Assembly: GCF_000153185.1 (NCBI RefSeq)
Contig: NZ_CH724149.1
Location: 260,424 to 324,423 of the forward strand
Direction of reading: 5' to 3'
DNA: 64,000 nt
DNA from: Reinekea blandensis MED297
Lineage (GTDB): Bacteria > Pseudomonadota > Gammaproteobacteria > Pseudomonadales > Natronospirillaceae
The position numbers were made by a program, and so were the translations under genes. Below are positions 40,495 to 49,372 of the stretch, in pieces. Position 1 is the stretch's first letter. Every line of letters starts with the position of its first letter. The notes beneath the pieces were generated by a model that saw only the letters and a program-made list of their open reading frames with translations, was not told the DNA's origin and searched no databases.

Positions 40495-41889
40495 TTACGC
40501 CGTTCGGCTCTTAACCAGGGTCAACGCTGTTTCGCAGGCTTTGCGTACCTGTGACGGTGCGGTACCGCCAATATGATCGCGCGCTGCAACGGAGCCTTCG
40601 AGCGTCAGGACATCAAAGACATCCTCGCTGATCAGGTCAGAGAAGTTCTGCAGTTCGGTCAGACTGAGTTCAGCGAGATCCTTTTTCTGTTCAATGCCAA
40701 ACGCTACCGACGCCCCGACCACTTCGTGCGCATCGCGGAACGGCAAGCCTTTCTTCACCAGATAGTCTGCCAGGTCCGTTGCCGTGGAGTAGCCTTTGGC
40801 TGCTGCAACGCGCATGGAGTCTTTCTTCGCCTGAATGTGGGGCACCATGTCCGCAAACGCGCGCAGGCTGCCCGCCAGCGTATCGATGGTGTCAAACAGT
40901 GGCTCTTTGTCTTCCTGGTTGTCTTTGTTATAAGCGAGGGGTTGTGACTTCATCAGCGTTAACAGACTGATCAGATGGCCATACACCCGACCGGATTTAC
41001 CGCGTACCAGTTCCGGAACGTCCGGATTCTTCTTCTGCGGCATGATCGACGAACCGGTGCAGAAACGATCTGGCAGGTCGATGAAGTCAAACTGAGCGGA
41101 CGCCCAGAGCACCAGTTCTTCCGACATGCGTGACAGGTGCATCATGATCAGCGCGCCGGCGTGGGTAAACTCAATGCCAAAGTCGCGATCCGAAACCGAG
41201 TCCAGCGAGTTTGTGCTGGGGCGATCAAAACCCAGCAGCTCAGCGGTGCGGGCCCGGTTAATCGGATAGGTGGTGCCGGCCAAAGCAGCCGCCCCCAGTG
41301 GCATAATGTTGACCCGTTTGCGACAGTCCTGCAGACGTTCATAGTCGCGTTGCAGCATCTCGTTCCACGCCAGCAGGTGATGCCCAAAGGTCACCGGCTG
41401 CGCCGTTTGCAAATGCGTGAAGCCGGGCATGATGGTGTCGGCTTCGCCTTTGGCCAGTTCAATCAGGGCCAGTTGCAAACGTGTCAGCTCGGCACTGAGA
41501 TGGTCAATGTTATCGCGCAGATACAGGCGGATATCGGTGGCAATCTGGTCATTACGGGAGCGCCCTGTGTGCAGTTTTTTGCCAACACTGCCGATCTTAG
41601 CGGTCAGTGCGGCTTCGACGTTCATGTGCACATCTTCCAGCGCGACCGACCATTGCTGGCGGCCTTGTTCGATGTCATCTTTGACCTCGTTCAGCCCCTG
41701 AACAATGGCGTTTTTTTCTTCGTCGGTCAGGACACCGCACTCAGCCAACATAGTGGCGTGGGCAATGGACCCTTCAATGTCCTGCCGGTAGAGTCGCTGA
41801 TCAAAACCGATGGAGGCTGTGAATTCCGCCACAAAGGCATCCGTTGCTTCGGAAAATCGGCCACCCCAGGCCGAATTGGTTTGACTCAT
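40495..41889 (-). CDS. argH: Argininosuccinate lyase
   Basis: A 464-residue homotetrameric lyase that splits argininosuccinate into arginine and fumarate. Visible signatures are [24 protein letters not shown] at the N-terminus, [17 protein letters not shown] near residue 85, [17 protein letters not shown] near 107, [19 protein letters not shown] near 155, and the fumarase/aspartase signature [12 protein letters not shown] near 280 with the mobile catalytic Ser. I chose the ATG at 41889 (AGGTGA upstream) rather than the GTG three codons earlier. It is divergent from algZ, as in Pseudomonas. Confidence 0.97.
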   Translation of the reverse strand: MSQTNSAWGGRFSEATDAFVAEFTASIGFDQRLYRQDIEGSIAHATMLAECGVLTDEEKNAIVQGLNEVKDDIEQGRQQWSVALEDVHMNVEAALTAKIGSVGKKLHTGRSRNDQIATDIRLYLRDNIDHLSAELTRLQLALIELAKGEADTIMPGFTHLQTAQPVTFGHHLLAWNEMLQRDYERLQDCRKRVNIMPLGAAALAGTTYPINRARTAELLGFDRPSTNSLDSVSDRDFGIEFTHAGALIMMHLSRMSEELVLWASAQFDFIDLPDRFCTGSSIMPQKKNPDVPELVRGKSGRVYGHLISLLTLMKSQPLAYNKDNQEDKEPLFDTIDTLAGSLRAFADMVPHIQAKKDSMRVAAAKGYSTATDLADYLVKKGLPFRDAHEVVGASVAFGIEQKKDLAELSLTELQNFSDLISEDVFDVLTLEGSVAARDHIGGTAPSQVRKACETALTLVKSRTA

Positions 41890-42037
41890 AAGACTCACCT
41901 GACAGTTATTGGATTAAAAACAGCGCTCATTATAGGGAAATGGCCGTAAACATCACCTGTAGATACGGCAACACTGTATCGAGCGTTCTGTGACCGGTGG
42001 TTGAAATGATTGGTCAACTGACGTAACTGTAATACAG

Positions 42038-43084
42038 TTGAAGAAACCAGATTTTGACAGTGCGTGCCCATTGAGTACAAAAAACGCCTTTGTTATCCCC
42101 AATCTTTGCCAGACGGTTCCGTTACTGCTGTTGATCCTGGTCTCTGAACTGTGTGTTCTGGTCTGGACGCTGACGGAGCTACCGTTCAGCTGGGCTCAGC
42201 TGGGACTACGCAGCATCACCGTTCAATGGATTGTGCTGCTCAGCGCCGCCGCGCTGTGTCAGCTGCGCCCACTGTTGTCCCGCTTCAGTCTGCGCACCGG
42301 TTGGCTTCTATGTTTTGTGGTCATACTGGTGACCGGGTTAACCGTGATTGGATTAGGCTATTGGTTGGTCCGCCCGCAGGCCTTTAGCGTCGGCCATTTT
42401 TTCCGGCTCGGGCTGGCGGTCTCGATACTGGCGGCCATGGTGTTGCGTTACTTCCAGATACTTCAGCAGGTGATTGAGAACAATCAGGCCGAAGTCAGTT
42501 CCCGGCTTGACGCCTTGCAGGCTCGAATCAAGCCTCATTTCCTGTTTAACAGCCTGAACACCATTTCTGAGTTGATCGCCACGCGACCGCAGGCCGCCGA
42601 AGACGCCGTTGAAAATCTGTCGACCCTGTTCCGGGCCAATCTTCGCCAAACCTCCAGCTTTTGTGCTCTGCAGCAGGAAATTGATCTGGTGAAGGGCTAT
42701 CTCGAGCTGGAGCAGTGGCGATTAGGGGAGCGCCTAAGCGTAGACTGGCAGGAATCGCTTGATGATCCGTCAGCGGCGGTGCCGGTGCTGTGTCTGCAAC
42801 CTCTGGTTGAAAATGCCATTGTGCACGGTATTGCACCGCAACCGTCTGGTGGGTGCATCCGGGTATCGGTGTTGCAGTCGCCCCGGGTGACCACTCTGAT
42901 GGTGGAAAATCCGATAGATCCAACCCGACCGGGACACACCGGACACGGCGTGGGTTTAGATAATGTCCGGCATCGGCTCAGTGTGCTGTACGGGGACGCG
43001 GCGCGTTGCCAGGTAGAACAAAGCGATCGACTATATAAGGTGACCGTGGTACTGCCGCGCTCATCGGTACAGGAGGGTACATGA
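42038..43084 (+). CDS. algZ: AlgZ/FimS-like (LytS-type) sensor histidine kinase
   Basis: A membrane-bound kinase of up to 348 residues. Four hydrophobic helices occupy about residues 24-135. A His-kinase domain follows, with the phospho-accepting H box ARIKPHFLFNSLNTISELI near 166 and the ATPase N box CLQPLVENAIVHGI near 247. A GHGVGLDNVRHRL G box lies near 305. LytS/AlgZ-type kinases partner LytTR regulators. The gene overlaps algR by four bases. In Pseudomonas this pair controls twitching motility and alginate. The start is uncertain: a TTG at 42038 or a later TTG near 42070, with no ATG fitting. Confidence 0.88.
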   Translation: MKKPDFDSACPLSTKNAFVIPNLCQTVPLLLLILVSELCVLVWTLTELPFSWAQLGLRSITVQWIVLLSAAALCQLRPLLSRFSLRTGWLLCFVVILVTGLTVIGLGYWLVRPQAFSVGHFFRLGLAVSILAAMVLRYFQILQQVIENNQAEVSSRLDALQARIKPHFLFNSLNTISELIATRPQAAEDAVENLSTLFRANLRQTSSFCALQQEIDLVKGYLELEQWRLGERLSVDWQESLDDPSAAVPVLCLQPLVENAIVHGIAPQPSGGCIRVSVLQSPRVTTLMVENPIDPTRPGHTGHGVGLDNVRHRLSVLYGDAARCQVEQSDRLYKVTVVLPRSSVQEGT

Positions 43085-43797
43085 GAGTATTGGTGGTCGA
43101 TGATGAGCCTCTGGCTCGTGAGCGACTGGTGAGGTTTCTGCAGGACATAGATGATGTGGAAAACATTGCAACGGCCAGCAGTGGTGAAGAGGCGTTGAGT
43201 AAGCTCAACGATTTTCGGGCCGATGTGTTACTGCTGGACATTCGTATGCCCGGTCTGAATGGCCTCTCTGTGGCTGATCGCGTGCAGCAGCAGGAACAGC
43301 CTCCGGCCATCATCTTCTGTACAGCCTACGATGACCACGCCATGGAGGCGTTTCAGGTGCGGGCTCAGTCCTACCTGTTAAAACCGATTCAGCGGCAGGC
43401 ATTAACCGATGCCCTACATACCTGTCGCCGCTTGAACCGGGCGCAGGTCCAGGCGCTCGACACGCAGCAGCAGGTGGACAGCCTCAGCGTACAGCATGGT
43501 CGTGAAAAAGAGATCTGGCCGCTGTCAGACGTCTATTTTTTCCGAGCCGAGCAAAAATACGTCATGCTGTTCGGCCTGCATGGTGAGCGGGTGGTGGATG
43601 AAAGCCTGAAAGCGCTTGAACAACGCTTTGCCAGCAGTTTCGTTCGTGTGCACCGCAACACACTGATTGCCCGGGCCCGCGTTGAGAAGCTTTACCGGGA
43701 TCACGAAGGGGGTTACTGGGTTCGGGTTCGGGGGGTTGAGGAACCCATTGCCGTCAGCCGACGACATGCCCGGGAAGTTCGCGCACTTTTCGATTGA
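43081..43797 (+). CDS. algR: AlgR-like LytTR response regulator
   Basis: A 238-residue regulator. The receiver domain has acidic pocket DDEP near residues 7-10, phosphorylation site LLLDIRMPG with Asp near 54, TAYDDHA near 82 and Lys in LLKPI near 102. The C-terminal LytTR DNA-binding domain (about 135-238) includes IWPLSDVYFFRAEQKYVMLF, RVHRNTLIARARVEKLYRD and EEPIAVSRRHAREVRALF. Its ATGA overlap with the kinase shows one operon. In Pseudomonas hemC follows algR. Here hemC lies 18 kb upstream on the same strand, so the usual cluster is broken. Confidence 0.93.
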   Translation: MRVLVVDDEPLARERLVRFLQDIDDVENIATASSGEEALSKLNDFRADVLLLDIRMPGLNGLSVADRVQQQEQPPAIIFCTAYDDHAMEAFQVRAQSYLLKPIQRQALTDALHTCRRLNRAQVQALDTQQQVDSLSVQHGREKEIWPLSDVYFFRAEQKYVMLFGLHGERVVDESLKALEQRFASSFVRVHRNTLIARARVEKLYRDHEGGYWVRVRGVEEPIAVSRRHAREVRALFD

Positions 43798-43950
43798 ATC
43801 ATCGGTTGATACTTAGTGCCGCTCTCGGGTTTGATGACGTTCCGGGCAGACAAATTACTGGCGTTTTTCCCGTTTTGGTCTATAACTCAGTGGTCGAACT
43901 GTTAAAGTGTCAAAAGTGGCACGATAATAAGCGTATTGGGAGTTAAAAAG

Positions 43951-44157
43951 ATGACATCGACTAAGAAGAGTGATGCACCAATCACCACAGCCGAGCTGGC
44001 AAGAACCCCGAAAACCAATGAAGAACTGCGCACCCAGATGGCCAGCGAAGTTGAAGCCTTTCTGGCGCAGGGTGGTTCTGTCGAGAAGATTGAAAAAGGT
44101 CGCCGAGTCGATATTCCGAAGAAACCGGAAAATAAATACGGCTCGCGCCCAATCTGA
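43951..44157 (+). CDS. SutA-like small RNA polymerase-associated protein
   Basis: A 68-residue, highly charged protein. The N-terminal part is low complexity (TSTKKSDAPITTAEL), and the C-terminal half is EVEAFLAQGGSVEKIEKGRRVDIPKKPENKYGSRPI. The end, with F-L-x-x-GG-x-V-x-x-IE and PPKKP-x-x-KYGSRPI, closely resembles the C-terminus of Pseudomonas SutA, a slow-growth transcription regulator that binds RNA polymerase, as I remember it. The Pseudomonas protein has a longer acidic N-terminus. I use the ATG at 43951, which has GGGAG eight bases upstream. The gene stands alone between algR and the HD-GYP gene. Confidence 0.65.
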   Translation: MTSTKKSDAPITTAELARTPKTNEELRTQMASEVEAFLAQGGSVEKIEKGRRVDIPKKPENKYGSRPI

Positions 44158-44235
44158 TCATTTCTGACACGCGCTTGCGTGTTACCCGAACCCCACTATC
44201 TTAGTTGATGCATGCATCAGGCACCGCAGGTATGA

Positions 44236-45513
44236 GTGTTGAAAAAAGAATCGTTCTACATTGAAATTGAACGTCTGGTTCCGGGGTTGTTTGTTGATCT
44301 GGAACTGGCTTGGTCTCAACACCCCTTCCTGTTCCCCAGATTCCGCATTAAAAATACCCGTGAGGTTCGGCAGATTCGTGAGCTCGGGTTGTCCCGGGTT
44401 CGCATTATCACCAAAAAATCTCAGGCCGACGCCTTACAAACTCTGAAATCCCCGCCGCCATTAGTCCCCGAAGGCAATGACGTGCCTGACAGCGATGCCG
44501 ACCTGAACACCCTGTGGCAGCAGAAAAAAGACAGTTTGGCCGAAGCAGAAGGGTTTAAGAAAGAGCATCGACGCACCACCAAAGCTTACCGGGAAACTCA
44601 AAAGCGGATCGGCAATGTGATCCGTAATCTGAAACTGGCTCCGGCAAATGCCATCCGGGACGCCGACGAAGTGATTACCGACATCACGGCCATGTTGGCC
44701 GAGACCGGAAACATTGTCATCAGTATGGTGAATCTCAGTTCGGATGAGTTCTCCAGTCAACATCATGCACTGAACGTGACGGTATTGGCACTGGCCCTTG
44801 GTAAGCAGCTGAACTTGTCCGAAGCTCAACTGCACGACCTTGGTGTGGGGTGCATGTTGCATGATATCGGCAAGATCATGTTGCCGGCCCCGTTGTTGCA
44901 GAAAACCCATCTGTCAGAGCAGGAAAAACAGGTCGTTCTGACGCACGTCGGTCACGGCCTGAAAATGCTGACCCGGCTGGACATTGTCAGCGATCAGGTG
45001 CAGGAAATGGTGGCCCACCATCATGCGTATCTGGATGGGTCAGGGCACCCCCCGACCAGCGATGCTGACGACATTTCATCGCTGTGCCGGATCCTGCAGA
45101 TTGCCAACCATTACGACAACATGTGTAACCCGTCGGTGCCGCTTACGCCGTTGTCACCGAAAGCCGCCATGGCGAAGCTGTTTTCCGATTTTGAAACCAA
45201 ACTCGACAGCCAGTTGATTCATCAGTTTGTTCGTCATTTCGGCGTCTACCCGCCGGGTACCGTTGTGCAGATGAACGATGACTCCATTGCTGTGGTTATC
45301 TCGGTTCGCAGTGAAGCCCTGCTGTCGCCCCGGGTGCTGATCTATAATCCGGACATTCCCGCCAAGCAGGCCCTGATGATCGATTTGACGGATAATCAGG
45401 ACTTATCGATCCGGCACGCGCTGAAGCCCGGCGAGTATCCACAGGAAGTTCAGGAATACCTGGGTCTGGAAGATCGTCTCGGTTACTTCATCAGTCCGTC
45501 TGCCTCCGGGTAA
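44236..45513 (+). CDS. HD-GYP domain phosphodiesterase
   Basis: A protein of about 425 residues. The N-terminal part resembles DUF3391 (KKESFYIEIERLVPGLFVDLELAWSQHPF...). The HD-GYP domain follows, with LGVGCMLHDIGKIMLPAPLLQK near residue 207, HVGHGLKML near 236 and VAHHHAYLDGSGHP near 258. The canonical HHExxDGxGYP reads HHAYLDGSGHP here, so the Glu and the Tyr of GYP are replaced while the metal-binding His/Asp residues remain. Such enzymes hydrolyse c-di-GMP, and activity with the altered motif is uncertain. The start is a GTG at 44236 or the adjacent TTG, and the upstream CGCAGG is a modest ribosome site. Confidence 0.85.
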   Translation: MLKKESFYIEIERLVPGLFVDLELAWSQHPFLFPRFRIKNTREVRQIRELGLSRVRIITKKSQADALQTLKSPPPLVPEGNDVPDSDADLNTLWQQKKDSLAEAEGFKKEHRRTTKAYRETQKRIGNVIRNLKLAPANAIRDADEVITDITAMLAETGNIVISMVNLSSDEFSSQHHALNVTVLALALGKQLNLSEAQLHDLGVGCMLHDIGKIMLPAPLLQKTHLSEQEKQVVLTHVGHGLKMLTRLDIVSDQVQEMVAHHHAYLDGSGHPPTSDADDISSLCRILQIANHYDNMCNPSVPLTPLSPKAAMAKLFSDFETKLDSQLIHQFVRHFGVYPPGTVVQMNDDSIAVVISVRSEALLSPRVLIYNPDIPAKQALMIDLTDNQDLSIRHALKPGEYPQEVQEYLGLEDRLGYFISPSASG

Positions 45514-46106
45514 TCGGACTCTAATCTACCTTTATAATCTTGCACATAAGCTTACAGGATAGTGACTATCGGTATTCTGTATAGCGATGTTGTGAACTTA
45601 CCGAAAAGCTTTGAAACGGACGATATGTTCGTAATATCACTACAATCTCATTTTGCAAAATGCCCTGAAAAAATTGACAAATCGGCCTGTATTTTGACGT
45701 CAGGACGCCTTGTCAGGAAATCTTATATCCAATTTTTCTGATAGCTTTTTTTGGAATTAACAGCGGTCATATTCTTGATAAGGGTCAAACAAGACCCCCG
45801 GACGGCGCTGCCTATCGGCGTATAATGGAGAAATAGTCCGGGTTGAAAGCGTAAGCGGGCTGTGGATCCGTTAAAAGGACGTTCTGTAGTTTAGTTTCAG
45901 AGAAAATTGTGAGGTCGGAAGTTTGTCAGTAAAAAGTTGACGATGTGGTGATTGAGTTAATGCGGTTACTGATTAGACTGCCAGTTAATGCTTTCCGGTA
46001 TATGAGCCGGAACGGCCTTTAAAAAATAAGACTGAATCAACGGACAATCACAGCCACGCCAACACAACCTGACTGACGATTTGTTATCCAATCAAGGAGA
46101 TCGAGC
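45514..46106 (+). promoter_or_regulatory. 593-base region upstream of pckA
   Basis: I see no supported protein gene. A perfect TATAAT lies at 45821-45826 without a good -35 (it would fall on CCGGAC near 45798), so an activator may be involved. A TTGACA occurs near 45675 without a matching -10 at normal spacing. TTCCGG (45993-45998) pairs with CCGGAA (46007-46012). If the TATAAT is the pckA promoter, the leader would be about 270 bases. A small RNA starting there cannot be excluded. The pckA ribosome site is AAGGAG near 46094. Confidence 0.45.
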
Positions 46107-47663
46107 ATGAACGCCACCACACAATTTGTTCACGTTGACCTGCCCAATGCCAAACTGCTTGAGTTGGCGGTGCGCCGGGAAGAAGGTGAGTTTGCCGCCA
46201 ATGGCGCTTTTGTGGCGACCACCGGCACCCGGACGGGACGCTCACCGAAAGACCGTTTTATTGTAGACGAACCCTCCATGTCGCATCTGGTCGACTGGGG
46301 TAAAGTGAACCAGCCATTTCCAGTCGAAAAATTCAACGCGCTCTGGGACCGAGTCAGTCAGTATGTCGCAGAAAAGGAGCGGTTTGTTGGCCACCTGGAA
46401 ATCGGCTCAGCTGAAGAGCATATGTTGCCGGCCCGGGTGACCACAGAGTTGGCCTGGCATCAGGTGTTTGCCCGTAATTTGTTTATTGTTCCTGAACAAT
46501 GGAACACACCGGATAAACCGGTTTGGGAAGTTCTGAATGTGCCGAGCTTTGTGTGTGATCCCGATCGAGACGGCACACACAGCGACGGTGTCGTTGTCGT
46601 CAGTTTTGAGCAGCGTAAGGTCCTGGTGGCGGGCCTTTACTATGCCGGCGAAATGAAAAAGTCGCTGTTCGCCGTTCAGAACTTCCTGCTTCCGGAAAAG
46701 GGTGTGCTGCCCATGCACTGCTCGGCGAATGTCGGCGAAGATGGCAACACCACCTTGTTTTTCGGCTTGTCAGGCACCGGTAAAACCACTTTGTCCGCCG
46801 ACCCTGATCGCTACCTGATCGGCGATGATGAGCACGGTTGGGGACCGGGCGTTGTGTTTAATTTTGAAGGCGGTTGTTACGCTAAAACCATCGATTTAAC
46901 CCGCAAAAACGAACCGATGATCTGGGATGCCATTCACTTTGGTGCCGTTCTGGAAAATGTGGTTCTGGATAAAAACCGCGTGCCAGACTATCACGATGTC
47001 TCTCTGACACAGAATGGTCGTGTGGCGTATCCGTTAAGTCATATCGAAAAACGTCAGGTCAGTAATCAGGGCAGTGAACCGAATGCCGTGGTGTTCTTAA
47101 CCTGCGACCTTAACGGCGTGCTGCCTCCGGTGGCCAAGCTGTCTAAAGAGGCGGCGGCGTACTACTTCCTCAGTGGTTACACCGCGTTGGTTGGCTCGAC
47201 TGAGATGGGGGCCGGCAGTGGTATTAAATCGACGTTCTCAACCTGTTTTGGTGCGCCATTCTTCCCACGGCCTGCGGGTGTCTATGCCGAACTGTTGATG
47301 CAGCGTGTCGCCGAGAGCGGAGCCAGTGTGTACATGGTCAATACCGGGTGGACCGGTGGCCCGTACGGTGAAGGTCAGCGTTTCGATATTCCGACGACGC
47401 GTGCCGTGATCACAGCCATTACCAATGGGTCGTTGCATCATACGCCGACGCAACACATTGAAGAACTGAATCTGGATGTACCGGTCGAAGTACACGGCGT
47501 CGATTCAAAAGTATTGAATCCTCGACTGACCTGGTCCAGTCAAGCTGCCTTCCACAAACGGGCGCAGGAATTAGCTCGGGAGTTTGCGGCTAACTTCGCT
47601 AAATACGATGTGGACGACAGCATTGTGAAAGCCGGTCCTAAATTGCACAGCGCTGACGATTGA
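46107..47663 (+). CDS. pckA: Phosphoenolpyruvate carboxykinase (ATP)
   Basis: A 518-residue gluconeogenic enzyme that converts oxaloacetate and ATP to phosphoenolpyruvate and CO2. Seen are [14 protein letters not shown] near residue 41, the kinase-1a (P-loop) motif [14 protein letters not shown] near 221, kinase-2 [23 protein letters not shown] near 241, and the adenine-binding TRAVITAI near 431. The length is typical of the ATP-dependent class. The gene stands alone with its own long leader and a terminator. AAGGAG lies upstream of the ATG. Confidence 0.97.
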   Translation: MNATTQFVHVDLPNAKLLELAVRREEGEFAANGAFVATTGTRTGRSPKDRFIVDEPSMSHLVDWGKVNQPFPVEKFNALWDRVSQYVAEKERFVGHLEIGSAEEHMLPARVTTELAWHQVFARNLFIVPEQWNTPDKPVWEVLNVPSFVCDPDRDGTHSDGVVVVSFEQRKVLVAGLYYAGEMKKSLFAVQNFLLPEKGVLPMHCSANVGEDGNTTLFFGLSGTGKTTLSADPDRYLIGDDEHGWGPGVVFNFEGGCYAKTIDLTRKNEPMIWDAIHFGAVLENVVLDKNRVPDYHDVSLTQNGRVAYPLSHIEKRQVSNQGSEPNAVVFLTCDLNGVLPPVAKLSKEAAAYYFLSGYTALVGSTEMGAGSGIKSTFSTCFGAPFFPRPAGVYAELLMQRVAESGASVYMVNTGWTGGPYGEGQRFDIPTTRAVITAITNGSLHHTPTQHIEELNLDVPVEVHGVDSKVLNPRLTWSSQAAFHKRAQELAREFAANFAKYDVDDSIVKAGPKLHSADD

Positions 47664-47691
47664 TCCTCCCCTCAACGTAAGCACTGTTTAG

Positions 47692-47719
47692 AGCCCGCCA
47701 CTGGCGGGCTTTTCTTTTT
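47692..47719 (+). terminator. Intrinsic terminator after pckA
   Basis: AGCCCGCC (47692-47699) pairs with GGCGGGCT (47703-47710) around ACT. The tract TTTCTTTTT follows. Confidence 0.92.
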
Positions 47720-47764
47720 CGGTCCGGCTTTCATTCATGGGGCCCATCGCGCACAATCCAGCCT

Positions 47765-48706
47765 ATGAATGAATTCACTCTTATCCAGCGCTGTTTTCAG
47801 GGTTGGGACATTACTCATCCCAATGTGTTGCAGAGCATCGGTGACGATTGTCTGGTTTGGTCCGGCTCTCAGCCGCTGGTGGTTTCTGCGGATACCGCCG
47901 TCGCCGGCCGACACTTCCCTGAATGGGCATCGCCGGAGCAGGTGGCTCAACGTGCGTTTTTGCCAGCCGTCAGCGATTTAGCCGCAATGACAGCAACCCC
48001 CGCATTTTTTACGCTGGCTCTGACGTTACCGCCTGCCACCAGCGAAGACTGGTTGACACGATTTGCACTGCGACTGCGGGCATTGGCAGAAACCTATGGC
48101 ATCATGCTGGCCGGTGGCGACACCACAGCGGGTGCAACGTTGACGTTAACGCTCAGTGTGCATGGGACCTGTCCGCATCCGGTACTGCGTTCCGGGGCTC
48201 GCAGTGGCGATCAGATTTGGGTGACCGGTCAATTGGGCCAGTCCGCTGCCGCCTTGCCTTACATTCTTGAGAAACGGGAAGCGGACGCGCCAAGGTCGTG
48301 GTCCGAGGCTTATTGGAACCCACAGCCTCCGGTGTTGTTTGCCAGTCAGTTACAAGGCTGTATTCACAGTGCCATCGACTTGTCGGATGGCTTGATAGGC
48401 GATGCAGCCCATCTGGCTCGTGCCAGTGAGTGCGATCTGGCCATTCATCTCGATCGCTTACCTCTGGAGAATGACCTGAAACAGCGTGAGGACGAGGGCT
48501 TAAAACTGGCCCTCGCCGGTGGCGATGATTACCAGTTGTTGTTTACCGCCGACCCGGTCGCCGAGCGTGAAATAGTTGCGCTGGCCGCGCAAGCTCAGGT
48601 AAGCGTGACAAAAATCGGCGAGGTTCAGGCAGGCAAGGGTGACATTCGCTGGTATGATAGCGGCCTTGAACGTCAGTTGCCCTGGCAGAGTTTTACCCAT
48701 TTCTGA
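47765..48706 (+). CDS. thiL: Thiamine-monophosphate kinase
   Basis: A 313-residue enzyme that phosphorylates thiamine monophosphate to thiamine diphosphate. Visible are MNEFTLIQRCF and IGDDCLV at the N-terminus, VSADTAVAGRHFPEWASPEQVAQRAFLPAVSDLAAM near residue 39, LAGGDTTAG near 117, AIDLSDGLIGDAAHLA near 203 and LALAGGDDYQLLFTA near 246. The length is standard. pgpA follows after 13 bases in the usual thiL-pgpA order. nusB, ribH and ribE, which often precede thiL, are not here. Confidence 0.95.
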   Translation: MNEFTLIQRCFQGWDITHPNVLQSIGDDCLVWSGSQPLVVSADTAVAGRHFPEWASPEQVAQRAFLPAVSDLAAMTATPAFFTLALTLPPATSEDWLTRFALRLRALAETYGIMLAGGDTTAGATLTLTLSVHGTCPHPVLRSGARSGDQIWVTGQLGQSAAALPYILEKREADAPRSWSEAYWNPQPPVLFASQLQGCIHSAIDLSDGLIGDAAHLARASECDLAIHLDRLPLENDLKQREDEGLKLALAGGDDYQLLFTADPVAEREIVALAAQAQVSVTKIGEVQAGKGDIRWYDSGLERQLPWQSFTHF

Positions 48707-48719
48707 ACGAGAACACAGC

Positions 48720-49196
48720 ATGACACAACCCTCTGAGCGCCGCTGGAACAACCATTGGGTGCATTTCCTGGCCTTTGGTTTTGGCAGTGGTGCGGCCCCG
48801 AAAGCCCCCGGAACCTTTGGTACTGTTGCCGCCATTCCGGTTTATCTGCTGTTAGCGCAGCTGCCGTTAGTGGCCTATCTGGTCGTGCTGGTGCTGGCGT
48901 TTGCGCTCGGCGTGTATTTGTGTGGACAGGCTTCGAAAGACATGGGTGTGCATGATCACGGCGGCATTGTCTGGGATGAGTTTGTCGGTTTCTGGATAAC
49001 CATGATTGCTGTGCCGGTGCATTGGACATTGATTGTGGTCGGTTTCCTGCTCTTCCGGTTTTTCGACATCATCAAACCCTTTCCGATCGGCTGGTTGGAT
49101 AAGCGCGTTCATGGCGGTTTAGGGATCATGATTGACGACGTCATCGCCGGCCTGTTTGCGCTGGCGATTCTGCAGTTAATACTGTTTCTGCTGTAG
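48720..49196 (+). CDS. pgpA: Phosphatidylglycerophosphatase A
   Basis: A 158-residue inner-membrane phosphatase that forms phosphatidylglycerol. It shows the family motif HFLAFGFGSGAAPKAPGTFGTVAAIPVY near residues 14-41, helices near 35-70, and KDMGVHDHGGIVWDEFVGFWITM near 76-98 with the catalytic His/Asp/Glu residues. FFDIIKPFPIGWLDKRVHGGLGIMIDDVIAGLFA ends the domain. A longer frame from 48639 overlaps thiL, but the family N-terminus fits the ATG at 48720. Confidence 0.94.
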   Translation: MTQPSERRWNNHWVHFLAFGFGSGAAPKAPGTFGTVAAIPVYLLLAQLPLVAYLVVLVLAFALGVYLCGQASKDMGVHDHGGIVWDEFVGFWITMIAVPVHWTLIVVGFLLFRFFDIIKPFPIGWLDKRVHGGLGIMIDDVIAGLFALAILQLILFLL

Positions 49197-49372
49197 GCTT
49201 ATCTGGTTACGGAACCCTAACCTGCCCGGTCTGTGATCGCAATCACAAATACGAATAGACTTATGTTGGGCTTTGGTCTGTGAGATTTTCGTGTGATAGA
49301 GTCGGATTGCTATTCAAATTGATCAACCATTGATCAAGGATGATGTGAGGATGGCAATTCAAGGAGATGAAG

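Noticed and set aside
43910..43930. Sigma-54 promoter (TGGCAC) before the SutA-like gene
   Set aside because: The -12 element TTGC is missing at the required spacing.
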